Assembly: GCA_014706295.1 (NCBI GenBank)
Contig: JACSVZ010000004.1
Location: 4,396,638-4,460,637 of the forward strand
Origin: Lycocorax pyrrhopterus obiensis
Taxonomy: Eukaryota > Chordata > Aves > Passeriformes > Paradisaeidae
Reading direction: 5' to 3'
DNA: 64,000 nucleotides
Part shown: piece by piece, positions 25,686-35,648 of the stretch
How the letters are laid out: every line of letters begins with the position of its first letter
How positions within the stretch are numbered: position 1 is the first letter of the stretch
The notes under the pieces: generated by a model
Seen by the model: the letters and a program-made list of their open reading frames with translations, nothing else
Databases searched by the model: none
Told to the model about the DNA's origin: nothing
Position numbers and translations under genes: made by a program

Positions 25686-27630
25686 GGCAGAAGCAGACAA
25701 AGAGAAATGGTTTGGCATTAAAATGTGCATTTCTGCCTCATCTTGTTTCCTCAGAAATACCAGAATGACTGAATTCTCTTTTTCTGGCACTGATTGACAG
25801 AAGACAGTCCCATCTACTTTAAGATATGAATAAACTCCACAATTTAAATGTTATTAATCTCACTCCCTTAAAGTTTCCCTTTCACTGTTAAGCCAGATGG
25901 CTTAGGTGATGAATACACTGAAGCTCTTGAGATATGCCCACCATAAACTATTTCCCTTCAACTATTCAATTTTCACTCCTCTCTATTGTTAAAATTAATA
26001 GTTTAACCAAATAAAAACAGAATTCTACTTCTACCACAGGAATGGTGAAAAAATATTACTTTTTAAAAAGTCTTTTTCCTTCTCCACCAACAGGCTCTAT
26101 CTTCCTTTTTAGATCACAGAGTCAAGGAGACTTGCATATTCAAATTGTCCTCTAAAACACACCTGTGAGAGTTATTTCCAAATTCAAGTCTTTCACTAAA
26201 CTAACTGGCTTAAGTAAGACTACCAAATACTTCTCAAGACCTATACATGAACTTCACAGTTTGAATCCTAGACCAGTTATTCCACCTGTGGCAGAAGCCC
26301 ATCAGTAGGCTGTAACCAAGACCCTGCGAGTGCCTCTCAGTTTCTGCCACCTGTTAAAAACCAAACTGATTATCCAGATATTTGTCATGATAACAGTGAA
26401 ACCATGATTTGGTAATGGAATAACTAGCTTTTTGTTCAGCTAATAACCAAAGTATTTAATACCCTCTCTGTTAAATAGTAAACAATTATTTAAGATGGTG
26501 TTCCGGGGTTCTTTTTTTGTTTTATTGCAAAAAACCTGTTTAGGAGGTTCTTTACTCCAGTAATTTAGAACCAGTGTTAGATCAATTCTGGCTGGAGAAA
26601 ATGCACCAGAAGCACTAGTATTCCAGTGAAGTGAGTCAAAACAATTGAATAAGAGACAAGTTAAGATGGATGCACAATGTAACATGTTTTGGGTGATTCC
26701 TGTAGAATTCTGGGGTTTCTGTACTACACGTATAAAGTTCAAGAACTGGATATGAACCAGAACACAGATCATCCCAAGAAGACAGAATTTACCTACCTAA
26801 AACTAAGATCATTTAATACCTTTAGCTGTGCTGTATACCTTTTCCTAGAAAACACTACTCATAGGAAAAACTTGCTAAGTCAACTCTGATAAAAATAGCT
26901 TATCAACATTACTTCCAGCATTATGTAATGGACTCATCATCGTATGCTCTGACAGATTATTTTAGAACTGGCTATACCTAAACATCCAGAAGAACATTCT
27001 TTGACTCACTAGATGTTTTTGTTTTATCTTAAGCTACCTACTACAAACACAACAACACATTCACCTCTTTTTTCACCATCATTGTCAGCTCTCTCATCTT
27101 GTAAGAACATAAAAGAAATGTTCTAAACTGTGAAAAAAGAATTGCTGTAATACCATAAGGGTTGAAACAAGATGTACTCCTTCATTAAAACTGAACTCTT
27201 CTAATGCAAAACACCCCCTGATTAATGACAATAAAATGAATAGCAACTTAAATGAAATGCTGGGGGGATTTTTTTGTTAATGTATAGTTTTAGATTGGTT
27301 TTTAGACTAAAAGGCACCTAAGATCAGGTATTACCAGAACCAGTGCAATGATATAACTACAGCGGTATCACACTTATTAGAGAAAACAAGCACCTCTACT
27401 GGTAGAGATAACATCCAGCACACCTTCTTTCCTCAGTATGTGCATTTCCACATTGCAATGCATCAAACACAAACACCATTCAGGAAGCAATGAAGTAATG
27501 ATCAACATGATTATACCATCAAAAGATAATAGAAAAGATTTACTGACAACAGAATGGAGGAAAAAATAATCAATATATATGGATATAATAATCAATAATA
27601 CATGGAAGTTCAGTTCATTAAAGATCACTG
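25686..27630. other. AT-rich sequence without recognised features
   Basis: No repeat family, splice-bounded block or RNA gene was recognised. ORFs of 85-110 codons here are within chance expectation. Confidence 0.45.
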
Positions 27631-27635
27631 ACACA

Positions 27636-27665
27636 CACGGGCATCATAGTTCAGTAACATTTATT
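27636..27665 (-). terminator. Candidate polyadenylation site (minus strand)
   Basis: The minus strand has AATAAA at 27665-27660, followed about 20 bases later by a GT-rich stretch (cgtgtgtgtcag). This matches the usual layout of a vertebrate cleavage and polyadenylation region. It sits downstream of the candidate terminal exon at 27871-28144. The hexamer is common in AT-rich DNA, so this is suggestive only. Confidence 0.25.
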
Positions 27666-27870
27666 TCCTTTTACACATGTTAGTCTATCGCATCTGGCAG
27701 GTTTTTAGAACACAATTTTCACAGAAGACCCAACTACTGGCAGGATGAGCACACCTGTTGTGCGGAAGATGATCACTGTTCATGATGATCTATACATTCA
27801 AAGTAACTAGCAGTATTGTAACTATGGCATAAGTGATACTAACTTTTTTAAGTCTCAAATTCATTAATAC

Positions 27871-28144
27871 CTTGTTTTCAAAATATGAGCTTTTTTTTCC
27901 CCTCAGTCTTGATGTGCTCCTAACCAAAACCAAAGCTTTATACATTTCAAAACATTTCTCCAAATGCACATCTATTAAAGTGTACACACAAAACCAGTCT
28001 GAGCATGGCACATTAGTTTCTGCCTCAACTTTATTTTTCAAAGGAAAGACTGCAATGCCTTGCTTAAAAACAAAAGGAAACCCATTTTTGACTTCCAGGC
28101 CCTGTGAGGTCGAACGTGCAACGTGATAACCAGCTGACTTCACT
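27871..28144 (-). CDS. Candidate exon or terminal exon, 91-117 open codons
   Basis: On the minus strand a very strong acceptor (a run of T's, then ttaaccctttcag) opens a block that stays open for 91 codons to a fair donor AACAAG|gtatta at 27871. Ignoring that donor, it runs 117 codons to a TAG at 27790. The residues start VKSAGYHVARSTSQGLEV. A second frame from the same acceptor is open for 26 codons to a TAA. It lies about 1 kb inside the predicted leftward transcript from the CpG island and has exon-like length. An AATAAA with a GT-rich element follows near 27660, so it may be the last exon of a short transcript. The protein is not recognised. Chance is possible: several ORFs of this length are expected in 64 kb. 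Confidence 0.3.
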
Positions 28145-28495
28145 CTGAAAGGGTTAAAAACAAAAAAAAAAAAATACTTAAACTACTTCTATTTCTCCAG
28201 CTGTAAAACCAAAATATTGCCAGGTTTTCCTGTAGCCAGCGTACTGGATAATTTAGGCTAAAATAAATGTTTATTAAAAAAAGGGCGTTGATTTCTTGGC
28301 AGCGGTGAAAAGCAGGAGACACCCCTAGTGTCGACGTAAAATACTACAGGACTCCATACTGTATCTTCGGGTTAATTTTACGGCAGAAAAAGGGAAATTT
28401 AAACCCGTCATGATTGAAAAAACAGAGCGACTCTCGCGCACACACACCCCTGGACACATCGCACTCCCGCAGCCTCAAACCTCGAATACCCATCG

Positions 28496-28504
28496 TATAT
28501 AAAG
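28496..28504 (+). promoter_or_regulatory. TATA-like box (TATATAAAG)
   Basis: TATATAAAG lies on the plus strand at the left edge of the CpG island. If functional it would place a plus-strand start near 28525-28535. A GAG|GTGAGA splice donor lies downstream at about 28799, so an exon of roughly 270 bases could start here. A TATA box at an island edge is uncommon but not rare, and a chance match in the AT-richer flank is possible. Confidence 0.35.
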
Positions 28505-29139
28505 TGTCAGCCTTCCGCCCCAGCCCAGTTACAGCGCACATTATCCAGCCCACTGGGCTACGTGCATTACAGCTTTCCGGTCCGCACACGAACAGCACAG
28601 CGCTACTGCTGCTGCACCGGGGGCGGGGGGAGAACCCCGCGGAGCTGCGACACAACCCCCGCACGGCAGCTCTGCCGAAATTGCCGGAGTTTCGTTTCGA
28701 AACGGCGCCGGGGGCCGATGGTGCCTCTGAGGAGCAGACGAGGCGCAGCCCGGGGCACGCGAATGCCCGGACGGCGGGGAGGGCCGGGTGGGGGTGAGGT
28801 GAGAGGGTGCCGGGAAAGGGAAGGGCCGAGCCCGACGAGCGCTGCCAAGGCGGCGGAGGGAGGAGGCGGAGAGCCAGCGGGGCTCCGTGGGCGGCAGAGG
28901 AGAAAGGGGGATGCGCCCGCCGCCAGGGAGAGCCGGGAGAGAAGCCTAAAGAGGCGCTCGCCCGCGGGAGGACGTGGACGGCCCGGGGGCGGGAGGAGCC
29001 GGGTCAGGGGCAGGGCAGCGCCGAGGCGGAGCGGTGGTGGGGCCGCGGGGGTGGGGGGCCCGGCCCGGTCTGGAATATTCCGGCGGGGCGGGAGCGGGGA
29101 GGTGGGAAGAGTTAGGGAGGGGAAGCGAGGGAGGGTCCT

Positions 29140-29153
29140 CACCATGGCGGCGG
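29140..29153. other. Divergent start codons sharing one CCATGG
   Basis: CCATGG at 29142-29147 gives an ATG on each strand. On the minus strand the context is GCCGCCATGG, a near-perfect Kozak match, and the ATG is followed at once by GTGAGG, a good splice donor. That would make a first coding exon ending right after its start codon, as many genes have. On the plus strand ATGGCGGCGG (29144-29153) has A at -3 and G at +4 and is followed by GTGGGC, a weaker donor. The plus exon would encode Met-Ala-Ala plus one base. At most one is likely to be the used start. The minus reading has the better Kozak and donor. Confidence 0.35.
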
Positions 29154-29406
29154 GTGGGCGTCAGGCGTCTCCCCCGCAGATGAATCCGCCGACCCCGGCC
29201 TCGCTGTGCGTTGTCCGGCGTCGCCGCCGCCGTTGCCACTCCCAGTCCGCTCCCGATCCCGCTCCCGTCACTGCGGCAGAGGCTGCGCTGACCCGCGCAC
29301 GGAGCGAGCGAGGGAGGGAGGGGGCGCAAGCGGCGCTGGCGCGGGGCGGAGGGGGCAGGCTCTCTCACATCCGGGTACTCCGCCGCGCCGGGGGGCGGGA
29401 CGAGGT

Positions 29407-29420
29407 CGTGACGTCACGTG
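29407..29420. promoter_or_regulatory. CRE palindrome overlapping an E-box
   Basis: A 12-base palindrome (CGTGACGTCACG, 29407-29418) contains a full cAMP response element TGACGTCA at 29409-29416. It overlaps a CACGTG E-box at 29415-29420. Full CREs in CpG-island promoters are typically bound by CREB/ATF proteins within a few hundred bases of the transcription start, and CACGTG by USF or MYC/MAX-type factors. It lies near the right edge of the island, so it could serve transcripts in either direction. Occupancy is inferred from the motif only. Confidence 0.7.
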
Positions 29421-29464
29421 GGGAGGTGGGAGCCGTGGGGCGATTGTGGAGTCGTCAGGGGAGG

Positions 29465-29855
29465 AAGAAGATTTTGAGATCATTGAGTCCAGTCGTCAAT
29501 CCGGCATTGCCACTGTAACTCCTAAATCACTGTAACCTCTAAACCCCTAAAACACTAAATCACATCACCCAGCGCCAAATCCAGGCGCCTCTTAAACGCC
29601 TCCAGGGATGGTGACTCCACCACCTCCCTCGGCAGTCCACTCCAATGTCTGACCACCAGACCAGTGAAAAAACTTTTGTTCTAATATCTAATCCCAATCT
29701 CGTCTGTCTCATCTTGAGGTCATTTTCTGAGGTCCTCTCACTGCAGGCAGAGTAGAAGAGGCCGGACTCCAGCTAGTTGGAGAGAGAGACGAGGTCCTCC
29801 CTGAGCTTCCTCCAGGCTAAACTACCCCAGGTCCCTTAGCTGCTCCTCATAAGCG
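29465..29855 (-). mobile_element. CR1 LINE fragment beside the CpG-island promoter
   Basis: The plus strand reads the reverse complement of CR1. The 3' end is at 29465 (tttgagatcattgagtccag), and the body runs through ctccagggatggtgactcca to cccttagctgctcctcat at about 29850. The 3' end lies about 45 bases from the E-box of the promoter, between the CpG island and the first rightward candidate exon. It would be transcribed antisense to itself if the rightward transcript is real. Confidence 0.92.
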
Positions 29856-30003
29856 TGTGGGGAAAAGGCGATTTTTGGGGCTGCTGTGCTGCCAGCAGGT
29901 CCCTTTTAGTAGGCCTTTTGTGTTGAATGTTACTACAAAACGCAACTGTTTTTTTTTTCTTTTTGCTACTAAACCAGGACTGATTCAGGATGATGACATA
30001 TAC

Positions 30004-30020
30004 TCCCCCCCCCCCCCCGC
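30004..30020. repeat. Poly-C run
   Basis: Fourteen consecutive C's followed by gccc, 45 bases upstream of the candidate exon at 30064. The length may be inaccurate, since homopolymers are error-prone in assembly. Confidence 0.8.
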
Positions 30021-30063
30021 CCTTTATGTATGATATGACAGATCAACGTGTGATTGTTTTCAG

Positions 30064-30164
30064 TGCTGGGCCTGGCCAAATGTGATTGTGTGGTGGCAGT
30101 GAATGGCTTGAAAAGTCTTGAAGAGGACTCCAAGGCTGTGGATTTCCTGACCTGTGCAGCACAT
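30064..30164 (+). CDS. Candidate internal exon, unknown small protein (plus strand)
   Basis: A 101-base block lies between a good acceptor (tgattgttttcag) and a strong donor (CAT|gtaagt). Only one frame is open: phase 1 in, phase 0 out, 33 codons beginning LGLAKCDCVVAVNGLKSLEE and ending DFLTCAAH. It lies about 0.9 kb downstream of the CpG island on the strand predicted to be transcribed to the right. It joins in frame to the ATGGCGGCGG of the island, making Met-Ala-Ala-Val, and to the block at 31261. I do not recognise the protein. The splice sites and single open frame are visible; the coding status is inferred. Confidence 0.35.
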
Positions 30165-30337
30165 GTAAGTACAAAAAACCCAAGGTTTACTGCTACTACA
30201 GCTACTGGTGCTAACAGTTGTTATCTTTGCTCCTTCAGGCCTCTGCCCAGGGGAAGGTTCCCTCAGGGAAACTGCCAGAGCTGCTGGTCGTCCTCGTTCT
30301 CCCAAATACCCTCTGCTTAGGCTGGTCTCCCTCAGCT

Positions 30338-30422
30338 ATAATGTCTATATATATTATTATATACATAATTATTTTATATATATTTATGTGAGTGTATGTG
30401 TGTATGTATGTATTTTTATAAG
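30338..30422. repeat. Degenerate TA/TG microsatellite
   Basis: AT-rich repeats (tatatatattattatatac and similar) pass into a TGTA/TG tract (gtgtatgtgtgtatgtatgt). Simple repeat. It keeps some frames open and creates misleading ORFs. Confidence 0.85.
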
Positions 30423-30643
30423 CTGTGCTGCTGGAGCCCTTGGTGCTCAAGCTTCCTCGTGTGACTTCTGCTTTCTGCAAAAGGGGGGGAAAAAATCCAT
30501 GCAGGGAGAAAGCTCTGTGCAAGGAGGCCTTTGGAAGCACGGCTTTGAGAGGTGCCTGCTCTCCCTATGTTCTGGCTGTTATTTTCCTCAGGTTTTTAAT
30601 ATTGTATTGCAAGAGTCTATCCAGGCTTGAAACTGTTTGGTAA

Positions 30644-30716
30644 AGAATCACAGAGTATTTAGTGTTTGTTGGAAGAGACCTCTGGAGATCATCTAGTCCA
30701 ACCCCCATATTTAACA
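30644..30716 (-). mobile_element. CR1 3'-end fragment
   Basis: Matches the reversed CR1 3' terminus: agaatcacagag, ttggaagagacctctggaga, tcatctagtccaaccccc. About 70 bases. Confidence 0.88.
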
Positions 30717-31260
30717 GATTCTTAGAGTATGGTGTTTCAGTACTGTTAATCGTTAATTATGCAAAACTAAAGGAATTGTGCAGTGATGAGATAATCCTTA
30801 AAAGTGTATGCATGTATCTTTGTGGTTTCATGCCAGCTTTGTACCCTGCATAGTCTACAAAATAAAATTACTGAGCTGAATGCAAACTCAGATGAAAGAT
30901 GTAGTCTCAGTAACCCCTTTGAGGCAAGATTTAGGGCAATGCAACTGCTTGCATAAGTAAGGCTGACCCTCAGGGAGTGATCTCTATATATTGTGAAGTT
31001 TCAAGTAGGCCAGATGATACCTTTAAAAACCTCTGTAAAGGGTAAAATAAAATAGGTAATAAAGAGGGTGTGATTTCACATTTCCTTTGCTGTTTTTGCC
31101 TTTCTGTCTTCTCTTTGCTAAATGGGTTTATTTTGGAGCACCATGGCACAGCGCATAACACTGTAACAAATTAGGTGGTGCTGTGAAAATAATAATTATG
31201 TATTGTTGTGTTAATACTGCCAAAGAGAAGACTCCATACCATGTTGATGTTGTTTTTCAG

Positions 31261-31332
31261 GCGTTTGTTACTTGGCTCACAATAGCTAGACACTTTGCCA
31301 AGGAAATGCAAATTAATTCTGCCAAGTTCAAG
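31261..31332 (+). CDS. Candidate internal exon, unknown small protein (plus strand)
   Basis: A strong acceptor (gatgttgtttttcag) is followed by 24 open codons starting AFVTWLTIARHFAKEM and ending NSAKFK, then a donor AAG|gtgaat. A second donor AATG|gtgagc lies 7 bases further, ending the exon at 31339. It enters in phase 0, matching the exit phase of the block at 30064. With the first donor it leaves in phase 0. The peptide looks like an amphipathic helix with mixed hydrophobic and charged residues, but no family is recognised. Confidence 0.35.
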
Positions 31333-32057
31333 GTGAATGGTGAGCTAATTCATGGGGGAAGGGAAGACTGGATTAATGCTTTAAAACCAGGTTAAATTTT
31401 AGGACCATAGTTGAGAGCATGAGCTTTCCAGTCTAAAATGGTAATTTCCTCTCCCTTCAGCTCCTTCTGGAAAAGGTACTGCCTCTTCACTGTTGCCCTA
31501 TTTGTGGGAGTCTGAGCTGATCTAAGATTAGCAAAGGTTACCTTAAGAGTTCATGGAGAAACCTGGAATCTTGAAATTAAATGCACAAATGCTAAGAGGA
31601 GTGGGAATCTCCCATAGGGAAGCCTGCCCAGGGACCTAAATAAATGAAGGCTGACTGTGGAGTTCAAGAACACATCAAAAAGTTGTTCTGTTCTAGAAGA
31701 CTGAAGCAAAGCAGAACAATAAACGTGCAGTTCTTAGAAACTGTTAATGACTGACAAATGTTCTGTTCCCAAACTGATATGCAGCAAGGGGGAAGCTTGA
31801 GCAGGAAGAACCAAGAGTGGATCAGGGAGATGGCACAGAAACGTCTGGCAAAAGTAACTAAAGGAAGGTGGTGGTGATAAGTGAAACTGAATGGTGGTAA
31901 TTTGCACCAGAAGAAAACAAAACAAGCACTAAAACGTAAGTGTAAGCTTTGAGTTAATAACAAATCAGCGAAACAGGCTGGTGAGAACCTGGGCTTGGCC
32001 ACAGTGGGAGGTTATACATCAGAAAATGATCTAGTCCAGGGAAGGAATTTTCTGCCT

Positions 32058-32095
32058 ACCATCTGTATCTGTTTTTATTAACAGATACAGATGGT
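32058..32095 (+). repeat. Hairpin, 16-bp perfect stem and 6-base loop
   Basis: Arm 32058-32073 (accatctgtatctgtt) and arm 32080-32095 (aacagatacagatggt) are exact reverse complements separated by tttatt. The stem is too short for a typical animal pre-miRNA, and extension beyond the arms is poor. It lies in the region predicted to be transcribed rightward. Confidence 0.85.
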
Positions 32096-32850
32096 TAGGA
32101 TGTCTTTTTTTTGAGGGGAAAAAAACCTAATTGATAGGATGTCTAGGAATAAAATATTCTCAGATTTCACTCAAAGTTAGCATTAAAACTGACTGGCCTC
32201 TAGCCAAAAAAAAAAAAACTTGAGATCTCCAAAAGAAAAGGGAATTCTTATGTAAAAATTCTTATGTCTTGCTACTTGCATCTCTGTCATTGCAGCTGTA
32301 TCTAGCAGATGCAAATCTGGAGTAAAATCAGCTAAATTAAATTGAAGGAGGCTAGAATTTCTATTGCATAATGTAATGAGACTAAAATAAACAGAAATTA
32401 GGAACATAATACCTTATTTGTTACCTTTTTAAGTTCCAAGTAGAGAGAGCCCAGAACTTAGGAAAATACAATTTTAATCTTGTAATGCAGTTATGTCACT
32501 GGTAATAGTTTTGAACCTCTAGATGCAGTACAAAGAACTAGTGCAGTTTTAATTCCCTTTTCTTTTGTTTGAATATGTCCAAGTTGCTTTTCTTTTATAT
32601 CTAACTTGTAAAAGAAGTTAAAAATGAAAGATGGCATTTATTAGTGTGTAGGTAAGAGTCTGTAGAAAACCATGACTTGCATTTAACACTTTGCATTATG
32701 TTACCTGTATTTCCAACTAACATTTTTGCAAATATTGATGTGATTTTTTTTTTTTTAGAGTAAGTTTCAGACAATGCTTTGTCATTTTCTGCTGTTAGTA
32801 AAGCTCATAATTGCAGCATAATTGCAGCCATTCAAACTAGGATCACAACA

Positions 32851-33080
32851 TCATGGAATCATTTGGATTGGAAGGGACCTTTAAGGGCCACTTAGTTCAG
32901 CCATGGGCCACGTATGTCCACTGTAAGCAGGAACATCTTCAACTAGACCAGGTTGTTCAGGGCCCGGTCCAATCTGACTTTGAATATTCCCAGGGATGGG
33001 CCCTCCACCACCCCTCTGGGCCACCTACTCCAGGGTTTTACCATCCTCACTGTAAAAAACATCTGTATCTCCATGTAAAT
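32851..33080 (-). mobile_element. CR1 LINE fragment
   Basis: Reversed CR1 3' region: tcatggaatcatttggattg, gaagggacctttaagggcca, cccagggatgggccctccac and a stretch matching the conserved segment near cactgtaaaaaac. About 230 bases. Confidence 0.9.
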
Positions 33081-35591
33081 GGAAACTGATTAAGCTACAG
33101 ATAAATAAATATGTAAACTCTGTACTTGTTTGGGATCTTCAGTGTTATTAACCATTATGATGTGGCTTGCACAGTGCTTGACCTAATGCCTGGAAAACAG
33201 TTCCTGTGCTCCTGCTTATGTGTCTGGACTCTAGCTCATTTCACAGCATGTTTCTTTGAAAGTGCTGTTTGTGATGCCTTAACTGTCTCAAAGTTTTGAG
33301 GGTTTCTTAATATAGCATGTGTCTTTCATGTCCTGAGCATATCCTTCTTTGTCTTGCCTCGCACTAGTCTTCATACAAACATACCTGACTCACAAACCTT
33401 GCTGGATGCAATTGGTAGGAAGCATTCCCCTCTCTGTTAACCCAGGGTTAGGGCTGCCACCTAATTAAATAATCTTCTGTCCTGACCCTTAACAGGCTGT
33501 AAGCAGCTTTTCCCAGCAAGGCAGGTAAACTGTTGGGACAGTGCAATAAAGCTTGAAAATGCACTATTTTTAAGCATGTTTGTGTGTTCATATGTGCTCT
33601 AGTAGTGTTTTATAAAAATCAATAAACTCTTATTCTTCTGTAATTCTGTAGAAGGAAGAAAGGAAAGCAACCTTTTATGAACTGGCTTTGAGAGAAAGTG
33701 CTTTCAGTTACAGCAGGCAAAGGAGGCTGTACTTTATCAGGAAAAGAGGAAGCCTTTTCAGATAGAAATGAAAACTGTCCTTTCTCAGCATGTTTGAATT
33801 GCCCTGTTAGTGCAGGTAGGTCCTGAACTCTTAATATCTGTAAAACCAATGCACCATATTGATTCATTGTTTCAATTGTAATAAAAAATAATAAGCAAAT
33901 CTAAAGATACAATACTGACTAGAACTGACAAATGGTTGGAAAGATAATGTGCCTCTTATTGTATCTCTCCTACATCTGTCTTTTCAGTTGAAAGAAATCA
34001 AAGGGAATCTGTCCTTATTTTCTCACATATTTGTGAGAGCATGTATAAATTGCCAAGACTTGGGAGGAAAGGGAGATTATACTTTTCAGATCCATTAAGG
34101 CACAGCTGAAAAAATTGATCTAATGAAAGACTAGAAGAATGCTGTGGGCCACAGAAGCCTTGTGAGGCTGTAGGTAATAGGGTGAGTTTTAGTTAACCAT
34201 TGATTTATTTTGTGTCACTGTGGGATGCTGGATTTCAAATTGCTAGAAGAGGTACAGATGTACAGTTGTTTCTTGCATGTGTGCATTTACTGAAACAGTG
34301 TTTGTAAATGCTTCTGATCTGTGGATCTTGCTGCCCAAGGTGCTGTGAATTAAATGACCTGATTGTAGAATTATTTCTTTTCAGCTCTTGTTGGTCATTA
34401 ACAGCTCCCAAGGACTTGAAGCCACAAACTGAAAATCCTTACAAGAAACCTTTTGGTTTTTTCTTAACTGCATTATGAAGAGAGGCCTTCTGATTTCCTA
34501 AACTTGCTGCCAGTTCTGACTAGGATGAACTGGGGATAAAAATGCTTTCTTTGTCTTTGTCATTGTGCCTATAATAATCACATTACCAGATAGCTCTCTG
34601 CAGAACAATATGGAAACAATTTGCAAGAAAGTTTGAGACTAAAAGGTTGTATTTTTCTTGACACTCTGCAGTTAGCGTAATACTTTCATGTAGTGATCGT
34701 GTTTGCCTAGCAGTTTTTAAGAATTCCTGATGGCATCCAGCTGTAGCTGGGATTGGTATAATTGGCTGCTTTTTTTCTGAAGACATTTGTTCTGGGGAGC
34801 TGTTATGGGCTGACTGCTCAAAGACCTTGCAAAAAATAGAGGCAAGTGCTGGAGTACAGTGTTTGATTTTTTTTTCACTTATGTGCTTGTTTACCACCTT
34901 TGCAAAGGCTTATTTATTTTGCTTAATTCTGCTAGAGATATACGTGTATCACTCTGACTCGCAAAGTTCTTATCTTCCTGCAGTAGCTGATAAGGCTGCA
35001 GAGACTGGCCTGCACAGGTTGTTAATAAGCTATTAATGTATGTAACTCCAATATTGTAGAAACAATCTCTTGAATTACTGTTCTATCACTGGTCATGTAT
35101 TGGCTGACTGGTTCAGGTTTGGGCCAGTGCAAATACTGAAGGTGATGACTCAGGCAGCAAACTAGACTAATGATTTAATAGCAAAAAAAACAATCTAAAC
35201 TGAAACTATGCCAAAAGGTCTTTATTTGTTCATTGTCTTTCTTGTAGCAGAGAAAAAAGTAGGAAATTGCTTGGTTGCTGATCCTCTAACAGTTTGAGTT
35301 GGGGACAAATTTTGAATACCAGTTAGTAACCTGACTGTTTCAAAACTAATCAGAATACATGTTGTCCTGTGGAGTACCTTTTAGCATATCAGTATGTGTT
35401 GTGGGGAGTTAATTAGTGCAAGGTTCTGTGTCTATTAACCTCTTTTTGTTGTCATGGAGGAGAAAAACAATTGCATTAAGAAATGCTGTCTGTGGTGTGA
35501 TATGTTAAGTTGCATCTAGGTTAGTTGTGCATTTTTCTACAGCTTTTACTGCCATAATCTCTGTGCTCATGTAATCTGTTTTCATTTGCAG

Positions 35592-35648
35592 TGCAGTCAG
35601 CAGTATGAAAAACTAAGTAGCATGTTAGAGCTTTCAAAGAAAACATGA
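35592..35648 (+). CDS. Candidate terminal coding exon (plus strand)
   Basis: The acceptor tctgttttcatttgcag is followed by 18 codons (CSQQYEKLSSMLELSKKT) and a TGA stop at 35646-35648. It enters in phase 0, so it can follow the block at 31261 directly. It can also follow a possible 15-base microexon at 31461-31475 (LLLEK; acceptor ctctcccttcag, weak donor gtactg). Joined with the upstream blocks it gives about 79 codons, or 84 with the microexon. The nearest downstream AATAAA I noticed is at 36703-36708, which would imply a 3' UTR of about 1 kb. The T-rich bias continues well beyond, so transcription may go further and this exon may be spurious. Confidence 0.22.
   Translation, partial: CSQQYEKLSSMLELSKKT

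Larger units (their letters stand above)
28430..29460. promoter_or_regulatory. CpG island, probable bidirectional promoter
   Basis: This is the only long GC-rich, CpG-dense block in the window, with many GC boxes of the GGGGCGGGG type. Its flanks are AT-rich and CpG-poor. Such islands normally mark promoters of broadly expressed vertebrate genes. Composition bias reverses across it: A-rich given strand to the left, T-rich to the right. That suggests divergent transcripts start here. The long open frames inside it are rich in Arg, Gly, Pro and Ala on both strands and follow from high GC content rather than coding. An island promoter is well supported; bidirectionality is inferred. Confidence 0.85.

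Noticed and set aside
25358..25790. ORFs of 105 and 140 codons on the minus strand
   Set aside because: They run antisense through a CR1 fragment and its edge.
28603..29145. 180-codon minus-strand ORF starting at the Kozak-perfect ATG
   Set aside because: Same GC artefact. The ATG is followed directly by GTGAGG, so a splice donor right after the start codon is more likely than a Pro-rich 180-residue protein.
28562..29518. 318-codon plus-strand ORF through the CpG island
   Set aside because: The product is Arg/Gly/Pro/Ala-rich low complexity and overlaps equally long ORFs in other frames and on the other strand. High GC content removes stop codons, so it is not evidence of coding.
30239..30386. 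Open block after acceptor ttatctttgctccttcag, in phase with the exon at 30064
   Set aside because: The intervening intron would be only 74 bases, and the block ends inside a TA/TG microsatellite that keeps the frame open artificially.
33987..34111. Plus-strand block after a very strong acceptor, with two frames open for about 38-40 codons
   Set aside because: No good donor fits both frames, both end in stops, and neither matches the phase chain of the other plus-strand candidates.
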